Shown one piece after another: positions 11,043-21,352 of a DNA stretch of 64,000 bases. The position numbers and the translations under genes are program-made. Below the pieces are notes generated by a model. It was not told where the DNA came from and did no database searches. It saw only the letters and a program-made list of their open reading frames with translations. Position 1 is the stretch's first letter. Each line of letters starts with the position of its first letter. The DNA comes from Viscum album (Eukaryota > Streptophyta > Magnoliopsida > Santalales > Viscaceae), in the NCBI GenBank assembly GCA_963277665.1, contig OY728125.1, positions 1,712,394,889-1,712,458,888 on the forward strand. The letters run 5' to 3'.

Positions 11043-11954
11043 TGTAACAACCTTAAGTTTTATTAATTGAATTATGTTCATATAGATTTTCCTTAAAGAA
11101 TAATAACATTTGGAAAGAAAATGAAATGATACTAAATACTATGTGATCAATAAAAATTCTTTTTCCACTTCTATGTTTTGAATTTAGAAAATCTGATGAA
11201 CAAAGTTGCAATCAGTAAGATGTTTGGAGTCTCATAGGGAAAACACAATTTTTGCGGAATAGTAACCTACCCTTATGAAGAGTAACCAACACATATGAAT
11301 ATTAATATAACCATTATGAATAATTAATTTTCCAAAATAATAGTGACATTACCAAGGAATAATTAAAACAAATTAGTCATCTTATAAGTGACAATTTGAC
11401 CATATTAAAAGTATTGGTATTTTTTTAAGTTATAAATAAATAACAATAATTAATTAATTAATAAAAAACAAAATTTATTTGACTAAATTTTTTTTCTAAA
11501 TTAAAAAATATATCTATCTTGGGTTTTATGATAATTTTATAAGAACATATTTACTTTTTAATGCATTATAAAATTTGTTTTAATTTTAAAAACTTCATTT
11601 TCATGTAAATTATGTTTTTAATTATTAATTAAATTAACCCTATTTAGAAACTTATATTTGAAAAAATTGACTTCATTTTTTTATGTTAATCATAAAAAAT
11701 AGTTATGGTGAATTTTTTGTATATTTCACAAATACTTGAATTTTTTATGAATAGTGAAATATTAAAATTTACAAAATAAGTTAAATTCCTGAATTATACA
11801 GTCATGGGTGATGTTATTCTATTGTTAGAACATATGTTTTGGATTTAAATGATAAAATTAATTTAATTATTCACAAATAAATCAATATTACTTGTATTTT
11901 GGAAAAATAATAAATTAATGAATATTATATTGAGAAAACCACTCTCCCCTCCAC

Positions 11955-11962
11955 TATAAATA
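11955..11962 (+). promoter_or_regulatory. Putative TATA box in the 5' LTR of element 1
   Basis: TATAAATA lies about 0.9 kb into the LTR. The surrounding block (tataaataccaccctt, then caccctcatttcctcac) is retained in the other LTR at 19463. Retention in both LTRs and the C-rich stretch just downstream fit a Pol II core promoter at the U3/R boundary. Confidence 0.5.
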
Positions 11963-12134
11963 CCACCCTTCAGACCCTCATTTCCTCACACCTCTTAAGC
12001 TTCAATACTGATCTAAAAACTGCCTAAAAATATTTTATATCCCCTCCCCCAAATCCTAGATATTCTGGTCTCATCAAAATACCATGCCTAGATTTCTTAA
12101 GGAGGATATCAAGAAGGGAATTCAAGTGTTAATT

Positions 12135-12152
12135 CCTCTCTCTCTCTCTCTC
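12135..12152. repeat. CT microsatellite in the 5' LTR
   Basis: A run of CT dinucleotides lies about 175 bp after the TATA box. The same run occurs at the matching place in the 3' LTR (19643-19663), so it was present in the element before insertion or is maintained in both copies. Confidence 0.8.
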
Positions 12153-13830
12153 CCTTTAATTTCCTTTCAATTTAATGTTATTTTTGTAATCTATCCACCC
12201 CTATACTCATCCAAATGGTATGGTAACTCTAGTATCATAAATATACTGAACTTTTATGATTCTAATGTGATAATATATCATCTATTTCCCTTCTCCTCTT
12301 CTTTTTATTTAGATCGAAAATGTTGTTTGTGAGGTGTTAATTTATCACCATCAATAACGACAAGTTTTCATTTTCTTCTTCTACCATAACAACTGTTCAT
12401 GAATCAATTTTTATGGATGAAACATATTATATTATATTTATTATATCCTATTTAATGTTCTGGATCTAAATTATGTAAATATTACTAGAGGATAAAAAAC
12501 AAGTTTGTTCTGGTCGAAAAACTGCGCGAATTATCACAAAAGATCATCATTAAATTCATATCAAATAATTCATACAAATGATATATAATATAATTCATTA
12601 TATAATCATTTAAACTCCTAGATGATAATTAATAACATAAAATATTGGTTCTGGATGTTTATCCATTTTCTACACAATCTCACATTTTTGAATACACGTG
12701 AATTACTCAAGAAAACCATAAAAACGAACATTCCCGAACAATGTAATTAAAATATATAAATCATAAAATGGGTCATAAAATAACTAAATAAAACCACAAT
12801 AAACCATATTCATGTAAATATATTTTAACTATTAATTAATGAATTTAATATGGTTATACATGATATTAATGTGAAGAAATTGTTTGGATACAAGGTAAGG
12901 GGAAAGTCTTAAACCCAACATTCCTTCATCGAGTTCTCCCACTTTCACTCCATTTTTGGAATGGTATGACCATAAAAATATTTTTTCATAAAAATATTAA
13001 TTTTCAGGGATATAAATGTTTTAAAATGGAGTTTAAGTTAAGAAAATTTTCCCTAAATGAACTCTTCGTCCAAAAACACACCTTTTACTTCTCACTCATG
13101 GTTGATGGTTCTTGTATCAAGTATGTTATTCACTATATCATTTGGGAACCCAATGTTTATGAATGGTTTATTATGAGATTAAAGACATTTATTTCCATGT
13201 TTTATTTATGTTTATATATATATATACTATGTTTCATGCATTATAATGAAAATATTATGATGTGATGAGTGGGTGTGGAATTATATAGTGAAAAATGAAT
13301 GTTATGAAGTGACAAGTGCACCAATAATTATATAACGCTCCAATGCATTGAGTAAAGTAATGAATAATAGGATTTAAAGATAAATGTTGTTTGAAAATGA
13401 TGCTATATTTTTTCATAACATTTCGTAGTAGATTATTACTAAGACATGATGTTTCATTTTTTATGCATTGACACATTTCATGTCTTTTATTTGTGCTTCC
13501 TCTAATGTTCATGATCATCTATCTATGTTTTGATTATTCACACCACCAAATATTTTGTTCTAATTTATCATATTACTATAAATTTAGATCAACCCTTTTT
13601 TATGTATATCCTCAGGTGACTACTAGTACTAAAGATATGTCATGTGCCAATACGAATATAGAGACCAAAGGAATAAAAAATTATTCTGGTTGATGTTGTA
13701 TATGTTATGTTTGGTCAGAGGGTTACCAAGACACTAAACTTATGGATCATTGCAGTTTAATACTATAATATTTTTTATCTCCATAATGATGTTATAGTAA
13801 TATGAGAATATATGGGTCATTATAGTTAAT

Positions 13831-14099
13831 ATCTATGGAAATGTTTAGTTAATTTGGGAATTATGAATAGTGAAACCCAGAGGAAACCTCATGCATGATA
13901 CTAAGTACAAATATGCACATTAGAATATTTACATAAGGATCAAATGATTTATAATTTTTGTGAAACAAGTAAAAAGGAATATTTTAACCATTACTTTTTG
14001 AATTGTATTTTGTTCTAAACTTATCTATTTTTGATAATGGTGGGAAACCGGAGAAACCACACTATCAAATCATGAAAGGGCCAAAGCAATGATTGCCCA
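13831..14099 (+). mobile_element. Leader of element 1 between LTR and gag
   Basis: This short stretch should contain the PBS. The only candidate is TGGTGGGAAACC at 14038-14049, just 7 of 12 matches to the initiator tRNA-Met PBS, so I do not assign it firmly. If real, the LTR would extend to about 14037 and the 3' LTR would be clipped. Confidence 0.35.
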
Positions 14100-14930
14100 A
14101 ACGACATCCCCAATGCATTGAGTGGTGGAGTTCAAAATTTCATGGAGATTTTTAACCAACTATCTCAGGTTATGAACAATAACCAGAAACATGGGTAATT
14201 TCCTCCATTACCTAAGTGGGAGAAATTGGATATTGAGTGTTTTCTGCGGCAATGGCCACTAACTTTTAGTGGATATTCTGATCCACTGATTAATGAATAG
14301 TGGTTCAACTAAATGGAGAAGTTATTTTGTATGATAAACTATTCTAACATAGAGAAGGTGACACTAGTTTCCTATTTTCTAGATGGAGATTCTAATAAAA
14401 GGTGGGTTTTCTTTAAGAACAGCAAGCCATGATATGAAATTCATGAGCAGGAATGATAAGACTTTAAGATCTTGTTTCATAACAACTATTTCCCACAAAC
14501 TCTTTATATGTAGATGGAGAGAGAATTCGTAGAGCTCAATAAAAAGGAATTATAATTTTTCGCAACCTATGAAGCGAATTTAATAGTACACTTTAGTTTT
14601 TTTATAAAAAATTAGAGAAAAATTGATAGATTATGTAGTGGATTAAAAACACACCTTCTAAAGGCTATTGCAATTCAAAACTTTGGGATTTATGAAGAAG
14701 TTTTTCTATGTGACCTCAAAGAGGATATATATTTTTTAGAATGTTCCCCTGGATACGTTGATAAGAAACAAAATATGGAGTTTCATGTTAAGGGATCTAT
14801 TGATAATTTGAGAAGAAAAATCAATGAACCACATGCCAAAGATGTGCAAAGTTAGATTATGGGAACTGCCTCAATGAGACAAGGAAATTCTTCAAGTGTG
14901 TGAATGAAGTACACCATGATCAAGAGTGTA
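14100..14930 (+). pseudogene. gag: gag capsid and nucleocapsid remnant (element 1)
   Basis: Around 14207-14320 one frame reads PKWEKLDIECF, then PLTFSGYSDPLINE*WFN*MEK, matching the gag family pattern 'P..F.G..DP..AEEWL..MEK'. It continues with CMINYSNIEKVTLVSYFL, matching 'C....KV.LA...L'. At about 14840-14930 a cysteine array CQRCAKLDYGNC...KFFKCVNEVHHDQEC fits the 'C..CG..H.G.C......CFKCG..GH....C' nucleocapsid type, with some Gly and His lost. Stops in frame mean that no particle protein could be made. Confidence 0.8.
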
Positions 14931-15099
14931 AAAAAGACATGATAAGGAAGGAGAATTTGGTGGATGAAAAGAGATAACCACCTATGGATAAATGCTATAA
15001 CTATCGGGAGAAAAGGAATTATCCTAGCTAGTGCACTAATACTTCAGTCAACGAGGGTAATCTGCATCAACAACCACCAAATCCAAAGCAACAATGTAA

Positions 15100-15400
15100 G
15101 GATTTTTCCATCACTACTTTAGAAGTCTATAAATATAATGAAGTCGTTAAAGGTAAAATTCATATTCACACAAGAATGGAAAATGTCTTATGTGATTTTG
15201 GTTCTATGCATTCCTTTAAATCTTGCATGTTTTCTAGAACTATAAAACTAAATCCCTGAAACCTTGAAGTTGAAATATCTATACAAACACCAAGTTTGGA
15301 AATCATAACAACCCATGTGTTTTCCCATTTTCCTTTTATTATATGTGGGAAAATTATTCTAGATAATATCTTAATACATCCCTTGGTATAAATTCAACTC
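15100..15400 (+). pseudogene. Aspartic protease remnant (element 1)
   Basis: Downstream of the zinc finger a frame reads EVVKGKIHIHTRMENVLCD, then DFGSMHSF. This matches the protease entry '..V.G.I.I....VLFDSGATHSF'; the active-site Asp is present but the following Ser is replaced by Phe. The protease would have cut the Gag-Pol polyprotein into mature parts. Confidence 0.65.
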
Positions 15401-15629
15401 AATAATGGAAATGGATTATCACTCAATATATAGAGCACACATCAATTGTCGGGAAACGAAAATATCATTTCATGTTTCCAATCCCATGCTCCTCTACAAA
15501 TGCATGGAAGATAATAAATCTCTATTGAAAAAACCTTTAACATTGTGGGTGTTGATTCCCTTTGAAGAAACAAACCTCACCCAAATGGTGGAGTCAAATG
15601 AATGTGCCATCCTTTGGGAAATTCCCATA

Positions 15630-16340
15630 GTGAGGGTATACTCTGATAAATTTCCTGTAGAGTTACCCGAACTTCCACCGGACCATGAGGTAGGGTTCTC
15701 CATATAACTCCTACACGGAGCTACTCCAATTTAATAGTGTCCCTATAAGATGGATCCTATTGAACATGAAGAGCTAATGAAGCAGTTTCAAGAGAATTTT
15801 GACAATGGTTTCATACTCCTAAGTGCATCACCTTGGGGTACACTAATACTCTTTGTGAATAAGAAGGATAAAAAATGATGTTGTGTATTGATTATTAGGA
15901 AATCAACAAGATCACCAAAAAGAAAATATATTCTCTTCCAAGGATTGGTCACTTGTTCAATCTGGTAAGTGGAGCACAATACTTCTCAAAGGAGGATCAT
16001 CATTATGGATATCATCATCTAAAGGTGAAGAAGAAATATATTAAAAAGAATACATTTTGTACACGTTATGGGAGATATGAGTTTCGATTGATGCCCTTTG
16101 GAATTACTAACACCCTTGAAATCATCATGGATTTGAGGAAAATAGTATTCAGACATTACCTCGACATGTTTATGGTAGTGTTTATCAATGATATTCTCAT
16201 CTTCTCTAAGATAATGGAGGAACATGAAGAAAATCTAAGACTTGTGTTGGAGACATTGATATAGGAGAAGTTGTATGCCATGTTTTGAAAGTGTTAATTT
16301 TTGATGAATCATGTCATGTTCTTCGGAAATGTGATCATAA
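15630..16340 (+). pseudogene. Ty3/gypsy reverse transcriptase (element 1)
   Basis: Blocks in order are RVYSDKFPVELPELPPDHEV (15636-15700, matching 'V...F.DVFPEDLPGLPP.REVEF'), FILLSASPWGTLILFVNKKD (about 15810-15870), YSLPRIGHLFNLVSGAQYFSK (split here across a frame change near 15940), and YEFRLMPFGITNT (about 16076-16115). Then comes VFINDILIFSK at 16178-16210, the catalytic loop, with the first Asp of the DD pair changed to Asn. The open frame at 15953-16264 is in phase with this gene and gives the longest continuous piece. Stops at other points show it is inactive. Confidence 0.9.
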
Positions 16341-16980
16341 ATAGGGAATTTCTGTGGACCCTTAAAAACAATGGTGATTGAGGAATGGCCTAGACCCTTA
16401 GGTTTCAAAGAAATATGTAGTTATTTTGGATTAGAGGGGTACTATTGACGTTTTTTGATAAATTTCTCAAGATTCTCAATGACACTAACTATGTTAACAA
16501 GTAAAGGGGTAATGTATGTCTGGACATAAGTGTGTGATGGAATATTCATGGAGCTTAAGAGTATGGTGATCACTGCACCTGTACTCACATTACCAAAAAG
16601 TGGAGAATGTTTTGTGACATACAGTGATTATACAATGAAGTTATTGTCTTCTTTACTCGTGAAAAATGATAATGTGATAGCATACGCCTCACGATAGTTG
16701 ACGATCCATGAGAATAACTAACCAGACCATGATTTACAGTAGGAAACACAGATTTTTACCTTGAAAATCTGGTGACACTACCATTTTGGTGAAATGTATG
16801 ATATATTCACCGACTATATGAGCTTAATTATATATTCACAAAAATGATCTCAACATATGTCAAAGGATATGGTTATAGGTAATCAAGGGTTATGATTTCA
16901 CTATTCACTATCATCATAGAAAGACGAACAAAGTAGTTGATTATCTAAGTATAAAAGAACCTCCTACTCTATCTATGTTA
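16341..16980 (+). pseudogene. RNase H region (element 1)
   Basis: After RT a frame reads GECFVTYSDYTMKLL (about 16598-16645), matching '..F.VYTDAS..GLG', then NDNVIAYASR (about 16666-16695), matching 'G.VIAYASRQL', and further on FGEMYDIFTDYMSL, matching 'Y....IFTDHKSL'. These are the conserved blocks of the Ty3/gypsy RNase H. Stop codons interrupt it. Confidence 0.8.
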
Positions 16981-17990
16981 TGGATTGAGAAAGACTCTAT
17001 CTTTTTGGATATACAAATGATATATTTGGAAATAAAAAGGGTAGGGGATACATCCTACCTTTCCCAAATGATTGTAAAACCATTTATACCTGAGAAGATT
17101 AAGAGGGCACAAAGGAAAGATATAGAGTTACCAAACAAGGTGAATGCATTAAAGTAATGGAAGTTACATGATTTCTCATATAGATGTTGATTTTGTGATT
17201 CGGTTTGGAACACGGCGTTGTGTGCCTTTATCACCCTGGAGGATAAAGGATATAGTGAACAATTCACATAGAATAAAATTATCTATCTGTCCGGGTAGCA
17301 CCAGGATGTAACGAGATCTCTAAGAAAACATCTGCTGGGATAACATGAAGAAGGAGATTGTAGAATATAAATCAAGGTGGTTGGTATGTCATCAAGATTA
17401 AAAAGAGTGAAAAAATTCCAACGGAATGATGCATTAATTGTCTATAACCATTTGGGAATGGTAGAATGTCACTATGTACTTTTCACGGGTCTCCTGAAGA
17501 CGTCCACGGGAAATAATGCGATATGGTTTTGGGTTGACCGACTAAGAAAGACTTCCCATTTTATCATTGTTCAGGAAGTTATATCGCTTAAAAAAAGAGA
17601 AAATATATTTTTAGGATGTTGGGTGAATACATGGTGTTCCACTCTTGATTTCCTGTAATCATGATCCAAGGTTCACATATAAATTCTTAAAGACCCTTCA
17701 ACATGGTTTGAGCAATGAATGAAATTTTAGCACGACCTATCACCCCCAAACTGAAGGCCAATCTGAAAGGAATATTCATATGCTTGAAGACATTCTAAGA
17801 GATTCATATTTGTAATTAAAAGGTGGATGTGATCAAAATCTCCCATTGGTTGAGTTCTCATAAAACAATATCTTCCACTCTAGTATTTAGATGGATCCAT
17901 ATGAAGCTCTATATAGAAAGAGATGTATAACTCCAACCTGTTGGGATGATGTTAGAGAATGATAGAATAATGTACATGATATTGTGAAAT
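16981..17990 (+). pseudogene. Integrase (element 1)
   Basis: The core is seen at about 17500-17580 as GNNAIWFWVDRLRKTSHFI, matching 'G..AIWVVVDRLTKSAHF'. At 17729-17770 STTYHPQTEGQSER, the block carrying the last catalytic Glu, is almost perfectly kept. It is followed by 'LEDILRD' in a second frame. Several frame changes and stops lie between the blocks. Open frames at 16975 and 17377 are pieces of this region. Confidence 0.85.
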
Positions 17991-18059
17991 ATATTATAGA
18001 CAATGTTCTAGTCATCCGGAAACCTAAAAAATCTTCTCAGAGTCAGTAAAAGAGCTATG

Positions 18060-18540
18060 CTAACAACCGTCTAAGGGACATGGAGTTCGACGTCGGAGAT
18101 AAAGTCTTCCATCAAATATCACCATAGAATAGAGTCATGTTGTTTGGAAAGAATGGGAAGTTAATCCCAATTCACATTTGCACCTTTGAGATCCTTGACC
18201 GCATATGAGTTGGGGCCTATCAACATGCACTACCACTGAATATGGCTCAAGTTCATGATATGTTTCAGATGTCACTATAGTGGAAGTATATACTATATCC
18301 CTCACATGTACTAAACATGGAGGTGGTACAGATGGAAGATGATCTATCCTATGAGGATAAGCCAACAAAGATTATCTATCAGGGATATAAGGTTCGGTGC
18401 AAAAATATAACCCCCCTTTTCAAATGGTTTTAGAGGAACCATATGTTTTAATAATCATCTTGGTAACTGGAGGTGGTGATTAAGGAGAAGTACCCTCACC
18501 TGTTTGTGTAAATTGAAATATCGAGGGCAATGTTTTATAT
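18060..18540 (+). pseudogene. Integrase tail and chromodomain-like end (element 1)
   Basis: The linker has DMEFDVGDKVF-like and GPF/VAY-like remnants (about 18078-18240). At 18330-18410 MEDDLSYEDKPTKII, then YKVRCKNI, match 'VREDLTYEE.P..ILDR..K.LRNK.I', and the end reads EVVIKEKYPHLF (about 18474-18510), matching 'E.E..MR.KYP.LF'. This C-terminal tail is typical of Tekay/Del chromoviruses, where it is thought to help target insertion to certain chromatin. Confidence 0.75.
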
Positions 18541-18551
18541 GGGGAGAAGAA
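18541..18551 (+). other. Polypurine tract (PPT) of element 1
   Basis: GGGGAGAAGAA is all purine and ends directly at the TGTAACAACCC start of the 3' LTR. The PPT primes plus-strand DNA synthesis during reverse transcription. Its exact contact with the LTR confirms the 3' LTR boundary and the element's plus orientation. Confidence 0.85.
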
Positions 18552-19462
18552 TGTAACAACCCAAAGTTTTACCAATGGAATTATCTTATTATAATTATTC
18601 TTTTAAGTATAATCACATTAGGATAAAAATAAATGATAATAAATAATATGTGATCATTAAACATAATTTTTCAACTTCTATGTTTTGAATTGTGAAAATA
18701 TGAAAGACATGGTTGCAATAAATAAGATGATTGGAGTATTATAGGACTAACAAAATTTTTGATCAATAGTAACAGAAAATTATGGATATAAACCTAACCT
18801 TATGAATAGAAATATGAACATTATTAATATAAAATATTCCAAAATAATAGTAATCTAACCCTTGAATGATTAAATAAATTTGTGGTTTCTTATAAGTTAC
18901 AATTTGACCTTAGTAAAAGTATTGGTATTTTTATAATTCATAAATAAATAATTATAATTATTCAAATAAATTGAAATAAAATTTATTTTATTAATTTTTT
19001 TTAGAAATTAAAATTTATATGTCTTTTGGTATTTAATATTATTTTATTAAACATTATATAATTTTTGAAATCATTTTTAATCATTTTTAATTTTAAAAAC
19101 TATATTTTTCAGGTAAATTATAATTTTAACTAAAAATTTAAATAATAATATATGAGAAAATATATTTGAAAATTTTACTTCATTTTTGGATTCTACACAT
19201 CGAAAAATGGTTAGGAGGAATTTATAGGATTTTTTTGAAATACATTTATTTTTGATGAATAGTGAAATGCAATAATTTTACAAACAAGTTAAATTCAAGA
19301 ATTATAGGGTCATGGGTAATGTTATGTGTATTTAAGAACATATGGTTTGGATTTAAATGATAAAATTACTATAATTAGTAATGGAAGACTCCATATTACT
19401 TGTATTTTGAAGAAATAAAAAATTATTGAATATTATATAGAGAAAACCCCTCTCTCCTACAA

Positions 19463-19470
19463 TATAAATA
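19463..19470 (+). promoter_or_regulatory. Putative TATA box in the 3' LTR of element 1
   Basis: TATAAATA is at the position matching 11955 in the 5' LTR, with the same flanking block. In a 3' LTR it could only drive read-out into flanking DNA. Confidence 0.45.
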
Positions 19471-19642
19471 CCACCCTTCACACCCTCATTTCCTCACCCA
19501 TCTCTTGATTCATTCCTTGTATATACTCTACCAAAAAATCATAAATAGCCTCTCCCCTATGTCCATGATATTTTAGTTTAATCAAAAGACCATTCCTAGG
19601 TTCTTTAATGAGTATATCCGGAGGAGGATTCATAAGGTAATT

Positions 19643-19663
19643 CCTCTCTCTCTCTCTCTCTCT
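19643..19663. repeat. CT microsatellite in the 3' LTR
   Basis: A CT run matches the one at 12135-12152, slightly longer here. Confidence 0.8.
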
Positions 19664-21352
19664 TTCTTTAATTTCCTTTCAATTGCAAGTTATATTCTTT
19701 CTAAATCCCCACCTACACTCATCCAAATGGTATGTAAACTATAGATCATAAATATAATGGAATGTTATGATAATAATGGGATAATATATCATCCAAAACC
19801 CCTCTACTTTTTTTAGAAAAGAAAATGTGGCTCGTGAGGTGTTAATCTATCACGTTCAAGAAAGACATGTTTTCATATTCATCTACCACATTTAGATCTA
19901 GTCATAAAACCATTTTTATGGTTAAACCAGATTATTTTATATTTCTAATATCCTATTTAATGTTTTGGATCTAAATTATGTTCATACAACTAAATTAATA
20001 AACAAAACAACTTCGTCGTGGTCCAAAAACCACAGGAATTAAATTGAACAATCATCATTATATTATTATATAATGATTCATTCACATTTTATATAAAATA
20101 TTTCATTATAATATCATTTAGACTCTTGAAATATCATTAATAACTTGATTGTTCTGTTCTGGATGATTATCCATGTACTACACGAACTTCCATTTATAAA
20201 TACACGTGAACCGATCAAGAAAAACATAATAATAGACATTCCCCAAAAAAGTATTTAAACTCTGTAACTCATCCAAATGCCCATAAAATAACTTAATAAT
20301 ACCAAAATGAACCATATTAATGTATATAAAGTTTTTAAATAGTTAATTAATGAATCTAGTGTGGTTTTACAGGAAATTAATGTGAAGAAACTGTTCAGAT
20401 ACAAGGTAAGGGGAAATTCTCAAACCCAACATTACTTATTCAGGTTCTCCCTCTTTCACTCCATTTTTGTTATGGTCACTCCTTATAAATAATTTTTTCA
20501 AAATTATATTACCTTTTATGAGATATAAATGTTTTCCACTAGATTTTATGTCAAAAAAATGTTTTCCAACATAACTCTTCTTCCAAAAAACACATGTTAT
20601 ACTTCTCACTCAAGGTTGATGGTTCATGTATCATGTATGTTATTAACTCGTAATTTTGGGAACCCAATGTTTGTGAATTTTTTCTTATGTTATGATACCC
20701 ATTCCATTCCTTGAGTTATTTGTGTTCATTTTTGATTTATTTTCTATGTGGCATGCCTGATAATGAGAATATTATGATGTGATAGGTGCGCTCGGAATTA
20801 TATAGAACAAAATGAATGATATGATGTAACATGTGTGCCCAAAATTTAATAGTGCTCCAAGTAATTGGATAAAGTGATGAATCTCATGAATTAAAGTGAT
20901 ATGATGTGTTAACTTGATGCTATATTTGTTTGAAACTATGTGTGTTAGATGATCAGTAAGACATGATGTTTCATTTTTTATGAATTACCACATGTCACGT
21001 CTTTAATTTATGCTTCCTCTAATGTTCATGATACATTTATTGTGTTATTATTATGTCAAAATCATGGTATATTGTTCTTATATATCCTCTTACTGGGATT
21101 TTATCCCACCACTTTTTGATGTGTATTTTGTAGTGACTACATGTAATAGGGAGAGTTCAAGAGGAAATAAGAAGCTAGAGAATAAGGAATTAAATAAACG
21201 TTTATCCTTGATGTTTTAAATGTTATGTTTGAACATAGTTTTCCGAATACACTAAACCTCTATATCCTCATGGTGAAATACTATTATGATTTTTATCTTC
21301 ATAATGATGTAAAAGTAATGTAAGAAATTATGGGTCTCTATATTATGGGTCA

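Larger units (their letters stand above)
11043..13830 (+). repeat. 5' LTR of element 1
   Basis: It aligns by eye over its whole length with 18552-21352. Shared landmarks are the TGTAACAACC start, a TATAAATACCACCCTTCA block (from 11955), a CT microsatellite followed by ccctttaatttcctttcaat, 'atacacgtgaa', and 'caaggtaaggggaaa'. In stretches compared by eye roughly four of five bases match, so the element is not young. The 3' end is uncertain, between about 13819 and 14037. Open frames at 12084, 12966 and 13255 lie inside the LTR and are not genes. Confidence 0.8.
11043..21352 (+). mobile_element. Ty3/gypsy chromovirus (Tekay/Del-like), element 1
   Basis: This is the best preserved element. 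Two long direct repeats (about 2.8 kb each) begin TGTAACAACC at 11043 and TGTAACAACCC at 18552. Between them, on the plus strand, lie gag, a nucleocapsid zinc finger, protease, RT, RNase H, integrase and a C-terminal chromodomain-like tail, then a polypurine tract touching the 3' LTR. Long LTRs with a C-terminal 'EEATWE..YP.LF'-type tail are typical of the Tekay/Del chromovirus clade. The reading frame is broken by many stops and shifts. I found no convincing 5-bp target duplication. Confidence 0.85.
18552..21352 (+). repeat. 3' LTR of element 1
   Basis: This is the direct-repeat partner of 11043-13830, with the same landmarks (TATA block at 19463, CT microsatellite at 19643, caaggtaaggggaaa at about 20401). 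The alignment fades after a gggtca at 21347-21352. Both LTRs also hold 'tttcattttttatgaatt...cacatgtcacgtcttt' near their ends. Open frames at 20529 and 21010 are inside the LTR and are not genes. Confidence 0.8.

Noticed and set aside
15494..15703. Minus-strand open frame opposite element 1 pol
   Set aside because: It is the shadow of the plus-strand RT entry sequence (FPVELPELPPDHEV) and has no independent motif.
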